DNA of 64,000 nt. Source: Ruania zhangjianzhongii (GTDB taxonomy: Bacteria; Actinomycetota; Actinomycetes; Actinomycetales; Beutenbergiaceae). The stretch's first letter is position 1; each line of letters opens with the position of its first letter. The position numbers and the translations under genes are program-made. The stretch spans positions 4,826,882 to 4,890,881 of the forward strand of contig NZ_CP042828.1 in assembly GCF_008000995.1 (NCBI RefSeq). Direction: 5' to 3'. Below are positions 51,266 through 59,874 of this stretch, piece by piece. A model generated the notes under the pieces. That model saw only the letters and a list, made by a program, of their open reading frames with translations, made no database searches and was not told where the DNA came from.

Positions 51266-51271
51266 AGGGTA
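51266..51271 (-). promoter_or_regulatory. Leaderless -10 box of the helical membrane protein
   Basis: The minus strand reads TACCCT, six bases, then GTG at 51259. Confidence 0.45.
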
Positions 51272-51448
51272 GCGGCGGCGGCGCCCACCGCCGAGGCACA
51301 TTTCCGCGTCCGAGGTCCGGGACACCAACCTCAGACCGCGTCCGCGACCTCCGCTGCCCCTCAGTCGGCAGTGGTGCGCGGGCTGTAATACTGGCTCGGT
51401 GCCGTCTCCGCCCGCCGGTCAGCGTGAGCCGACCGCGCACCATTCCTC

Positions 51449-52702
51449 ATGAGCCTTGCTCGCGCCGTCCTCGACCTGAGCCCGCTGCGCGCCAGCCGGG
51501 CGTTCCGGGATCTGTGGCTCGGCTCCTCGGCTGCGGCGCTGGGTGGGCAGTTCGTCATGGTCGCCGTGCTGTTCCAGGTGTGGGAGCTGACCGCGAGCGC
51601 GTTCTGGACCGGAGCGATCGGGCTGGCACGGGCAGTGCCGCTGATCATCTTCGGCCTGGTCGGCGGCGCCCTCGCAGATGCGGCCGACCGCCGTCGAGTG
51701 GTGCGCTGGACCACGGCGGCACAGCTGGTCGCCGCACTCGGCCTGGCCACTCAGGCGCTCCTGCAGGTGGACTCGCTGGCGCTGCTGCTCGGCCTGGTCG
51801 CACTCCAGGCCGCTTTCGGTGCGCTCGGCATCCCGGCCAAACGGGCGCTGACACCACGGCTGCTGCCGGCGGCGCAGGTACCGGCCGGGATCGCGCTGCA
51901 GCACCTGAGCTTCCAGATCGCCATGCTGGTGGGCCCGGCACTGGCCGGGATCCTGATCGCCGAGCTCGGCCTGACCTGGGCGTTCACCGTGCAGGCGGTG
52001 ACGTTCGTGCTGGCGTGGCTGGGCGTGCTGCGGCTGCCGAGCCTGCCCCCGCTGGAACGGCCGGACCGGCCGGGGCTGCGGGCGATGGCCGACGGCGTCC
52101 GGATGGTCTGGCGCCGTCCGGTGCTCCGGGGCTCGTTCGTCACCGACCTGTTCGCCACCCTCCTGGTGATGCCGATCTCACTGTTCCCACTGATCAACGA
52201 ACTCCGGTTCGGCGGGTCGGCGAGCACTTTGGGACTCCTCCTGTCCGCAGTGGCGGTCGGCGGTATCGCCGCCGGCCTGTTCTCCGGCTCGTTCACCCGC
52301 GCCCGGCGCGCCGGGTTGGTCCAGCTGGTCGCGGCCGGCACCTGGGGGCTCGCCCTGGCGGGGTTCGGGCTGGCCCAGCCACTCTGGCTCGCCCTCGGGC
52401 TCCTCGCCGTGGCCGGGGCCGCGGACACGATCTCGGTGGTGACCCGTGCGGCGATGGTGCAGCTGGACACTCCGGACTCCCACCGGGGCCGGGTCTCCGC
52501 GGTGGAGTCGGTGATCGGACAAGCCGGGCCGGACGTCGGCAACTTCCGTGGTGGTGTGGTTGCCGGGCTGACGTCGGCGCCGTTCGCGCTGGCCACCGGC
52601 GGGATCGCCTGCGTGCTCGGGGTGGCATTCGTCGGCTGGCGGAACCGGGCGCTGCGGCAGTACGAGCCGCCGACGGCGGAGGTTCCGCAGTCGGGTCAGT
52701 GA
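51449..52702 (+). CDS. MFS transporter (EntS/MFS_3-like exporter)
   Basis: 417 residues, 12 TM helices. The N-terminal ASRAFRDLWLGSSAAALGGQFVMVAVLFQVW pattern and loop GGALADAADRRRVV are typical of the MFS_3/EntS branch, which exports siderophores, macrolides or other drugs. No siderophore genes are nearby, so the substrate is unknown. TAATACT lies about 60 bp upstream. Confidence 0.9.
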   Translation: MSLARAVLDLSPLRASRAFRDLWLGSSAAALGGQFVMVAVLFQVWELTASAFWTGAIGLARAVPLIIFGLVGGALADAADRRRVVRWTTAAQLVAALGLATQALLQVDSLALLLGLVALQAAFGALGIPAKRALTPRLLPAAQVPAGIALQHLSFQIAMLVGPALAGILIAELGLTWAFTVQAVTFVLAWLGVLRLPSLPPLERPDRPGLRAMADGVRMVWRRPVLRGSFVTDLFATLLVMPISLFPLINELRFGGSASTLGLLLSAVAVGGIAAGLFSGSFTRARRAGLVQLVAAGTWGLALAGFGLAQPLWLALGLLAVAGAADTISVVTRAAMVQLDTPDSHRGRVSAVESVIGQAGPDVGNFRGGVVAGLTSAPFALATGGIACVLGVAFVGWRNRALRQYEPPTAEVPQSGQ

Positions 52703-52811
52703 CCTGGCCATACGGTCACCATTCCCGTGTGGCCTGCGCGTACGGCTTGCCCAAATCGATCCGACACGACACTGTGGGACGGGCATCAGTCTCCGACGGG
52801 CGGATTGGACA

Positions 52812-54749
52812 GTGGCGACCAACAAGCGAACGGACTCCGAGGACCCCTCGACATCTCAGCAGGCGGAACCGGACGGTAACGGCGCCGCCGGCGGACTGAC
52901 CGGCGCCGATGACGGTCTGCCGGAGTCCGTCCACCTCCCGCGGAAGATGCAGATCCACGACGAGGACAGCGACGAGGCGATCACCGCCAAGCTCCGCCAC
53001 CATGGGGTGCGGATCGGCAAGGGACTGGTGGCGCCGCGCGTGTTCTGGCCCGCACTCATCCTGGTCATCGCTGTGGTGGTGTTCGCGCTCATCGCCCCGG
53101 CTGTGACCGACACGGTCTTCACGGGGATGAACAACTGGATCGTCGCCAGCCTCGGCTGGTACTACATGGTGGCGGTCGGCGTGTTCGTCGTCGTGGCGAT
53201 CGGCATCGGCGTCTCGAGGATGGGCAAGATCCGCCTCGGCCGGGATGACGAGAAGCCCGAGTTCGGCCTGATGTCCTGGTTCGCGATGTTGTTCGCCGCC
53301 GGTATGGGCATCGGCCTGGTGTTCTACAGCGTGGGCGAGCCGCTCGGCTACATCACCACCGACATCAAGCCCGGCTGGGAGGGGAGCGAGGCGGACATCG
53401 CCGGCCTGGCGATGGCGCAGACCTTCATCCACTGGGGTCTGCACCCGTGGGCGATCTACGCCATCATCGGGCTCGGACTTGCCTATGCGATCCACCGCAG
53501 GGGCCGACCGGTCTCGATCCGGTGGGCACTCGAACCCCTGCTCGGCGATCGGGTGAAGGGCTGGATGGGCGATCTGATCGACGTCCTCGCGGTCGTCGGC
53601 ACCCTGTTCGGGATCGCCACCTCGCTGGGCCTGGGGGTGCAGCAGATCTCCTCGGGAATGGCCGCGATGGGGGTCGTGGAGGAATCGAGCAACACGCTGC
53701 TGGTCGTGCTCATCGTGGTGATCAGTTTCCTGGCCACGCTGTCGGTGGTCAGCGGTGTGGGCGCGGGTATCAAGTGGCTCTCGAACATCAACCTCTCATT
53801 GGCCGGGTTACTGCTGATCAGTGTGCTGCTGCTCGGGCCCACCATCTTCCTGCTCCAGAACCTGGTGGAGTCGCTCGGGGTGTACCTGGCGAACCTGATG
53901 AGCATGACGTTCGATGTCGGCGCGTACCAGCGCGGTGAGGGAGCTGCCGGCTGGTTCTCGAAGTGGACGATCTTCTACTGGGGTTGGTGGATCTCCTGGT
54001 CACCGTTCGTCGGTGTGTTCATTGCCCGGATCTCCCGGGGCCGCACCATCCGGCAGTTCATCGCCGGCGTGCTGCTGGTGCCGACGATCGTGGGCTTCGT
54101 GTGGTTCTCGGTGCTCGGCGGGGCAGGGCTGTTCCTGCAGATGTTCACCGGCACCGACCTCACCGAGGGCAACCTGAACGAGGACGGCTTCCTGGTCGCC
54201 GAGAGTGTCCTGTTCGACGTCCTCGGCTCCCTGCCGCTCGGCACGGTGTTCTCGGTGATCGCGATCTTCCTGGTGGCGATCTTCTTCATCACCTCCTCCG
54301 ACTCCGGCTCGCTGGTGGTGGACATGCTCGCCTCTGGCGGGCATCCGAACCCACCCACCTGGTCCCGGGTGCTCTTCGCCCTGCTCGAGGGCGCCATCGC
54401 CATCGCCCTGCTACTCACTCCGGGTGGTCTGGGCTCGCTGCAGGCGGCGGCGCTGGCCACGGCATTGCCGTTCAGCGTGATCCTGTTGCTGATGTGCTGG
54501 GCGAACATCCGCGCACTGCAGGTTGATCACCGGGTTCGAGAACGCGACGAGATGCTGGCACGGCTGGACCGGGTCACCGACCACGTGACCGAGGAGGTCA
54601 CCGCGGACTTCTCCCGGTACCCGAAGCTGGAGACGTTTGTGGATGACCGGATCGACTACCGGATCTCCCGCACCCGGAACCCGTTGACCAAGGCGAGCCG
54701 GGCTGCTCGAGCGGCTGGCCGAGCCGGTGAGGGGCCTGACGGCGGCTGA
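52812..54749 (+). CDS. BCCT-family betaine/choline/carnitine transporter (BetP-like)
   Basis: 645 residues, 12 TM helices plus long charged N- and C-terminal tails. The Gly-rich substrate helix is FAAGMGIGLVFYSVGEP and the family signature is WGWWISWSPFVGVFIARISRGRTIRQF. GMGIG is the sodium-coupled betaine form of this motif. The charged tail (DHVTEEVTADFSRY and later basic residues) suggests osmosensing as in BetP. It would take up glycine betaine for salt protection. GTG start; no clear ribosome-binding site. Confidence 0.94.
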   Translation: MATNKRTDSEDPSTSQQAEPDGNGAAGGLTGADDGLPESVHLPRKMQIHDEDSDEAITAKLRHHGVRIGKGLVAPRVFWPALILVIAVVVFALIAPAVTDTVFTGMNNWIVASLGWYYMVAVGVFVVVAIGIGVSRMGKIRLGRDDEKPEFGLMSWFAMLFAAGMGIGLVFYSVGEPLGYITTDIKPGWEGSEADIAGLAMAQTFIHWGLHPWAIYAIIGLGLAYAIHRRGRPVSIRWALEPLLGDRVKGWMGDLIDVLAVVGTLFGIATSLGLGVQQISSGMAAMGVVEESSNTLLVVLIVVISFLATLSVVSGVGAGIKWLSNINLSLAGLLLISVLLLGPTIFLLQNLVESLGVYLANLMSMTFDVGAYQRGEGAAGWFSKWTIFYWGWWISWSPFVGVFIARISRGRTIRQFIAGVLLVPTIVGFVWFSVLGGAGLFLQMFTGTDLTEGNLNEDGFLVAESVLFDVLGSLPLGTVFSVIAIFLVAIFFITSSDSGSLVVDMLASGGHPNPPTWSRVLFALLEGAIAIALLLTPGGLGSLQAAALATALPFSVILLLMCWANIRALQVDHRVRERDEMLARLDRVTDHVTEEVTADFSRYPKLETFVDDRIDYRISRTRNPLTKASRAARAAGRAGEGPDGG

Positions 54750-54757
54750 GCCGATAG

Positions 54758-54785
54758 CGGTTCCGGCCTCTTCTGGCCGGAGCCG
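54758..54785. terminator. Bidirectional terminator after the BCCT gene
   Basis: An 11-bp stem with one G-T pair (54758-54768 with 54775-54785) and a TCTTCT loop, between convergent genes. Confidence 0.7.
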
Positions 54786-54809
54786 CCGGGGTTGGGACGC
54801 ACCCAGCGG

Positions 54810-55490
54810 TCACGGGTCTCCGAGCGCGTAGGTATATCGCCCCGTGGTCCAGTTCATGGTGGCGTTGTAGCCGAAGCCGCTCATCGTGCCGTCTCCGTTG
54901 TCCTCGGTCGCCACGAAGCACTCGAAGACGGTGGTCTCCTGATCCAGGTCGCCGACAGAGCCGCCAGCCACCGGGGAACACATCACCGAAAGCACCTCTG
55001 CGGCATCGATCAGGTCGTCCCCGATGTGCTCTTCTGCCATGGTCTGGACTGACGCCTCAATCTCCGGCACCATTCCTTCGCGGAGCTCACGCTCCTGCTC
55101 GTCACGGCTCTCCTGCTCTTGCGCAGCCGCCTCTGCCGAGGCTTGTTCCGCTGCCTCTATTGAGGCCTGTTCCGCCGCCTGCGCGCTAGCCTCCTCCGCG
55201 GCCTGGGCGCTCTCGTCTTCGGCAGCTGCCGCGGCCGCCGCAGCACTCGTCGCCTGTTCCGCCGCCGCCCGCTGCTCCGCGCGGTCCAGCTGGAACAGGG
55301 CGACGCCGCCACCGATCACTGCCGCCACCACGAGCGAGGCGATGAAGGCCACCAAGGTTCGTGTGCGGCGGTTCGGGCCACCGGTAGAACCAGGGGGAGG
55401 AATGGCGAGCCACTGCCGGCCGTCCCAGTACTGCTGGCTCCCGTCCGAGGTGGGATACCACCCCGCGGGAGCACCTCGAGGCTCGTCCAT
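54810..55490 (-). CDS. DUF2510 protein with TM helix and Ala/Glu coiled coil
   Basis: 226 residues. N-terminal DUF2510 (GAPAGWYPTSDGSQQYWDGRQW, residues 6-27), an actinobacterial module of unknown role often joined to membrane proteins. One TM helix follows (about 45-66), then a long Ala/Glu/Gln-rich coiled coil (about 68-140). The C-terminal domain (about 145-226) has two Cys (VMCSPV, FECFV) likely to form a disulfide outside the cell. Function unknown. Confidence 0.8.
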   Translation of the reverse strand: MDEPRGAPAGWYPTSDGSQQYWDGRQWLAIPPPGSTGGPNRRTRTLVAFIASLVVAAVIGGGVALFQLDRAEQRAAAEQATSAAAAAAAAEDESAQAAEEASAQAAEQASIEAAEQASAEAAAQEQESRDEQERELREGMVPEIEASVQTMAEEHIGDDLIDAAEVLSVMCSPVAGGSVGDLDQETTVFECFVATEDNGDGTMSGFGYNATMNWTTGRYTYALGDP

Positions 55491-55703
55491 GAGTGCTCAC
55501 GTTCCCACTGCGAACCCGTCCGTCATTGGCCGGTCTCGGCAGTGTTGCTAGTGCCACAGTATTCCGTCTGAACAGCCGTCTTTGGCTGGTCGTGACCGCG
55601 AGCATAGACCACGCGCGGCCAACCCGTGGGGGGTTCGACCGTCCTGCCTGACCGCCGACGCCTCGCGCGGCCGTGCGGCTCGTACGCGGCCGCCGACACC
55701 ACC

Positions 55704-58025
55704 TCAGCTGTGCCGGACCACCGTGGGGTGCACCTGCTGCGCCCCGTCCACCTGCACCTCGGTGCCCCGAACCTGCACCCGCAACGTTCCGCCGTCGAAA
55801 TCGGTCAGCTCCAGGTCAGCATTCGCAGCACCGTACGCGTGCATCACCCACGGCCGGCCGACCAGCTCGTCGGTGTTGCGCACCTCGGCGCCGACCTCGA
55901 CCCTGGGCAGCACGGTGCCGGTCCGAACCAGCACCGGCATCTGCTCCAGCCCCACCGTGCGGCTGTGGAAGCCCGGGCCGGTCACCACCGAGCCGTCCAG
56001 GATGTCCACCCATTCCCCCGCGGGAACGTAGAACCGTCGGGTCACCGGCGCGGTGCCGTCGTCCAGGACCGGCACCACCAGCAGGTCCTCCCCGAGCAGG
56101 AACTGATCGTCGATTCCGGCCGCGAACGGATCCGTCGGGAACTCCAGCGCCAACGGCCGCAGCATAGGCAGTCCGGCGGCCGCCGAACGGTGCGCGGCCT
56201 GCCAGAGGTAGGGCAGCAGCTCATACCGCAGCCTGATCCAGTCCCGGCAGATCGCCAGCGCCTGCTCACCGAACTGCCACGGCTCCCGCGGCCGCAGCCC
56301 GTGTGCGCGCATCAGCGGGGACAGCGCCCCCAGCTGGGTCCAGCGCACGTACAGACCCGGGGTGAGCTCGGGCCCGAAGAACCCGCCGATGTCGTGGCTC
56401 CAGAAGCCGGGGGCGCTCAGCGCGTAGGACAGTCCGCCGCGCAGCGTCGCCTGCAGCCCGGCGACGGTGGACTCCGCGTCCCCGCCCCACTGGCCCGGAT
56501 AACGGTGTGAGCCGGCCCAGCCACTCCTCCCCCAGACCAGCGGTGCGCGGCCGGTGTGAGCGCCGAGGTGCTCGCTGACGGCGCGGTTGTACAGCAGCGG
56601 GTACAGATTGTGGGCGTGCACGGCCGGGGTGCCGTCGGCGAGGGCAGCATCGTCGGGAAGACCTTCACCGAAGTCGGTCTTGAACACGGCGACGCCGTCG
56701 TCGAGAAAGTCGTCGTGCAGGTGCTGCCACCAGCTCCGGGCCGCCGGGTTGGTGAAGTCGATCAGCGCCCGGTGGCGGCCGTCCGGGGTCGGCGTACCGG
56801 CCACTTCGGCGATCTGCCCCGCGGCGTCACGAACCAGGTAGCCCGCCTCCGCCGCTTCGGCGTACCGCGGGGAGTGCGGGTCGAGGTAGGGCAGCTCCCA
56901 GATCGAGAGCCGGCAGCCCTGCTCCCGCAGCGCAGCGACGAACTCGGCCCGGTCGCCGAACCGGTCGGTGTTCCAGATGAAGTCGGTGTTCAGCCGGTCG
57001 ACCACCAGCCAGTCCGGGTCCAGGTGCAGCACATCGCAGGGCACCTCGTGCTGACGCATCGACCGCGCGACGTCGAGCATCTCCTCGGCCGAGTGGTACC
57101 GGCAGCGGCCCATCCAGTAGCCGAACGCCCACAGCGGCGGTACCGGGGCACGGCCGGTGATCTCGGTGTACTCCCTCAGCCGCTCCCGAGGGTCCTGCCC
57201 GGCGGTGAGCACCAGGTCAAGCTCGCCACCAGGCACCTGCAGGCTGAGCACCGAGGCACGCTCGTGACCCACGTCCGCCACCACCTGGGCGCCGGTGTTC
57301 AACAGTGCCGTGTACCCGGCAGTGGAGTGCCAGACCGGCACCGGCTTGTAGGCGCGTCCGGTACCGGTGCCGAGGGCATCCTCAGCGCGCAGCACCAGCT
57401 GCTGCCCGTTCTTGACCAGCCGGGAGAACTGCTCACCGAACCCGGTGATGTCCTCCTCGGCGGCCAGTTCCGCCTGCAGCTGCACCTGCCCGCCGTGCCA
57501 CAGCACCGGCGGTGCCATCGGGAAGCCGGCCACCTGGCGCAGCCGCTCGGCGGTGCGCAGCACCCGGCGCCCGGCGGAGTCGAATGCTTGCAGAGAGAAC
57601 GGCTGGCGATGGATCTCCAGCCGGATCATGCCGCAGTCGATCTCCACCCGGTCCTCGTGCTCGGTGACCTGCGGGGCGCGTTCCTCCTCAGCCGTGACGA
57701 TCCCGAGCCAGCCGGCCTCCTCGCCGAGGACGCGGGCACCGGCCGGGGCGATCACCACCCGCGCGCTGCCGCTGCCGAGGGCACTGACCCGCATCTCGGC
57801 GCGCTGGGACTCCAGCGGCGGCAGCTGCAGCCCACGGGGCAGGTTCGGCATCTCGGTCTCGATGCCCTGGTCGGCCATCGACTCCCCGGTGAGCCAGCCC
57901 GGAGTACCCGGCAGGCTGACCGCCCGCAGCGCCTGCAGACCGATCCGGACTGCGCCGGGCTCCGTCGTCACCTCGGTGACCGACCGGAGGAGGTACGCCT
58001 GCTGAGCGTCCATCCCGGTGCTCAC
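55704..58025 (-). CDS. Glycoside hydrolase family 31 (alpha-glycosidase), last gene of the sulfoglycolysis operon
   Basis: 773 residues. The GH31 barrel has the nucleophile Asp in VAVFKTDFGEGLPDD (near 450) and the acid/base Asp in PGQWGGDAES (near 515), plus FWSHDIGGFFGPE. N-terminal beta-sandwich and C-terminal beta domains are complete. Overall it recalls alpha-xylosidase YicI more than sulfoquinovosidase YihQ, but its operon suggests the natural substrate is a sulfoquinovoside such as sulfoquinovosyl glycerol. No signal peptide, so it acts on imported glycosides. The GTG at 58025 overlaps the permease stop (GTGA); ATG 58013 is an alternative. Confidence 0.9.
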   Translation of the reverse strand: MSTGMDAQQAYLLRSVTEVTTEPGAVRIGLQALRAVSLPGTPGWLTGESMADQGIETEMPNLPRGLQLPPLESQRAEMRVSALGSGSARVVIAPAGARVLGEEAGWLGIVTAEEERAPQVTEHEDRVEIDCGMIRLEIHRQPFSLQAFDSAGRRVLRTAERLRQVAGFPMAPPVLWHGGQVQLQAELAAEEDITGFGEQFSRLVKNGQQLVLRAEDALGTGTGRAYKPVPVWHSTAGYTALLNTGAQVVADVGHERASVLSLQVPGGELDLVLTAGQDPRERLREYTEITGRAPVPPLWAFGYWMGRCRYHSAEEMLDVARSMRQHEVPCDVLHLDPDWLVVDRLNTDFIWNTDRFGDRAEFVAALREQGCRLSIWELPYLDPHSPRYAEAAEAGYLVRDAAGQIAEVAGTPTPDGRHRALIDFTNPAARSWWQHLHDDFLDDGVAVFKTDFGEGLPDDAALADGTPAVHAHNLYPLLYNRAVSEHLGAHTGRAPLVWGRSGWAGSHRYPGQWGGDAESTVAGLQATLRGGLSYALSAPGFWSHDIGGFFGPELTPGLYVRWTQLGALSPLMRAHGLRPREPWQFGEQALAICRDWIRLRYELLPYLWQAAHRSAAAGLPMLRPLALEFPTDPFAAGIDDQFLLGEDLLVVPVLDDGTAPVTRRFYVPAGEWVDILDGSVVTGPGFHSRTVGLEQMPVLVRTGTVLPRVEVGAEVRNTDELVGRPWVMHAYGAANADLELTDFDGGTLRVQVRGTEVQVDGAQQVHPTVVRHS

Positions 58026-58837
58026 CCCTTCACCGCGCCCGCGGTGATCCCGGCGACGAAGTGCCGTTGCAGCAGGACGTAGCCGATCACCACCGGCAGG
58101 GAGGCGATCACCACTCCGGTGAACAGCAGCGGATAGTCGGTGAGGAACTGTCCCTGGAAGTCCAGCAGTGCCAGCGGGATCGTCTTCTTCCCCGGGGAGC
58201 TGATGAACAGCAGCGGATAGAGCAGGTCGTTCCACTGGATCACGAACAGGAAGATCGCGGTGGCCGCGATCGACGGCGTCGACATCGGCATCACGATCGA
58301 CCAGTAGGTGCGCACCGGGCCGGCACCGTCCACCGAGCTCGCCTCATAGGTCTCCCGCGGCAAGGTGCGCATGAACCCGGCGAGGATGAACACTGCCACC
58401 GGCAGCCCGACGACGATATTGATCAGCACCAGGCCAAGCCGGGAGTCGAGCAGCCCGAGCTGGTCGAACAGCACGTACTGCGGAATCATGTTCGCCTGCG
58501 GCGGCACGGACATGCCGAGCACCAGGAAGCCGAAGATCAGCCAGCCCTTCCAGCCCGGGATCCGTGCGACGGCGTACGCCGCGAGGCTACCGATCAGCAG
58601 GGTGAGCAGCACTGACGCGCCAGTGACCAGCACGCTGTTCAGAAAGGCCTGCCGCAGGTTCTGCTGATTCAGCACCACGTCATAGTTCTCGAACGAGATC
58701 GAGGACGGCAGCCCGAACGGGGAGTCGAACAGCTCCGGGGTGGTCTTGAAGGACCCGAAGATCACCACTGTCACCGGCACGATGATCAGCACTGCGTAGA
58801 CGGCGAGGACGGCACCGCGGCCGAGCTGGTAGCGCAT
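58022..58837 (-). CDS. Carbohydrate ABC transporter permease (MalG-type)
   Basis: 271 residues, six TM helices. The EAA loop that docks on the ATPase is PRETYEASSVDGAGPVRTYWSIVMPM. It pairs with the MalF-type permease upstream (10-bp gap). No ATPase gene is in the operon; a shared MsiK/UgpC-like ATPase encoded elsewhere is usual in actinobacteria. ATG 58837 follows GGAGG; the extension to 59020 lies in the upstream gene. Confidence 0.93.
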   Translation of the reverse strand: MRYQLGRGAVLAVYAVLIIVPVTVVIFGSFKTTPELFDSPFGLPSSISFENYDVVLNQQNLRQAFLNSVLVTGASVLLTLLIGSLAAYAVARIPGWKGWLIFGFLVLGMSVPPQANMIPQYVLFDQLGLLDSRLGLVLINIVVGLPVAVFILAGFMRTLPRETYEASSVDGAGPVRTYWSIVMPMSTPSIAATAIFLFVIQWNDLLYPLLFISSPGKKTIPLALLDFQGQFLTDYPLLFTGVVIASLPVVIGYVLLQRHFVAGITAGAVKG

Positions 58838-58847
58838 CGAGGCCTCC

Positions 58848-59810
58848 TCAGGCTTCCTTCTGGGTGAGCTTGAGCATCCGCCGCTGCACCACCACGATCG
58901 CCGCGATGAACAGCATGAAGATGATCGACTGGGTGGCGGCGTAGCCGAACTCGGAGTTGGCGAAGGTGCTGTAGATCCGGGTGGACAGGATGTCCAGGCT
59001 GGTCTTCGGCGGGTTACCACCCAGACCCAGGATCAAGTCGAAAGCCTTGAAGGATTGGATGGTGGTGTAGGCGACGACGATGGCGGTCGCCGGGGCGAGC
59101 ATCGGCCAGGTGATCGCGGTGAACTGCTTCCACCGGCCGGCACCGTCGATCTCCGCTGCTTCGTACAGCTCCCGCGGTACGGCCTGCAGCCCGGCGATGA
59201 AGATGACCATCATCTGCCCGGCGTGGAACCACACCTGCGTGATCGCCACCCAGTAGATCGCTGCCTCGTCGTTGCCGAGGTAGGAGCTGGTCAGCGCGTC
59301 CAGCCCGACCGCCTCCAGCACCCGGTTTCCCAGGCCGAAGTTCGGGTCGTAGATGAACTTGAAGATGTAGGCGACCGACACCGACGACAGGATCGTCGGG
59401 AAGAAGAACAGGCCACGCAGCAGCGTCGACCCGCGGGTGTTCCGGACCAGGAAGATCGCCAGGATCAGTGCCAGGATCGTCTGGAACACCACCACGACGA
59501 CCATGAACTTCAAGTTGTTGGTCAGCGCGTTGAGGAACAGCGTGTCACCGGTGAGCAGGCGGTCGAAGTTGCCGATACCGACGTTCTCGTAGTCGGCGCT
59601 GAACCCGTCCCAGTCGGTGGCCGAGTACTGCACTGCCTGCAGGGTCGGGATGACGAAGAAGATCACGTAGATGATCAACGCCGGCAGCGTGAAGGCATAC
59701 AGCAGCGGGTGCACCCGCGAGGAGGGGCCGCGGCGCCGGCGCCGGGGGCGTTCTGGCCGGCCCCCGGTGCCGGCACCGGTAGCGGTGGTGGCGCTGGCTG
59801 GTGTGCTCAT
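58848..59810 (-). CDS. Carbohydrate ABC transporter permease (MalF-type)
   Basis: 320 residues. Basic N-terminus (RPERPRRRRRGPSSRVHP), then six TM helices; EAA loop VPRELYEAAEIDGAGRWKQFTAITWPML. It forms the channel with the MalG-type partner for the sugar delivered by the lipoprotein at 59875-61176. Starts 64 bp after the binding-protein stop. Confidence 0.93.
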   Translation of the reverse strand: MSTPASATTATGAGTGGRPERPRRRRRGPSSRVHPLLYAFTLPALIIYVIFFVIPTLQAVQYSATDWDGFSADYENVGIGNFDRLLTGDTLFLNALTNNLKFMVVVVVFQTILALILAIFLVRNTRGSTLLRGLFFFPTILSSVSVAYIFKFIYDPNFGLGNRVLEAVGLDALTSSYLGNDEAAIYWVAITQVWFHAGQMMVIFIAGLQAVPRELYEAAEIDGAGRWKQFTAITWPMLAPATAIVVAYTTIQSFKAFDLILGLGGNPPKTSLDILSTRIYSTFANSEFGYAATQSIIFMLFIAAIVVVQRRMLKLTQKEA

Positions 59811-59874
59811 GCGTCGCTCTTTCGCCAGAAGTGAGATCGCAGAAGGGGCGCCAGGGGCGCCGCTTCGGCAATGC

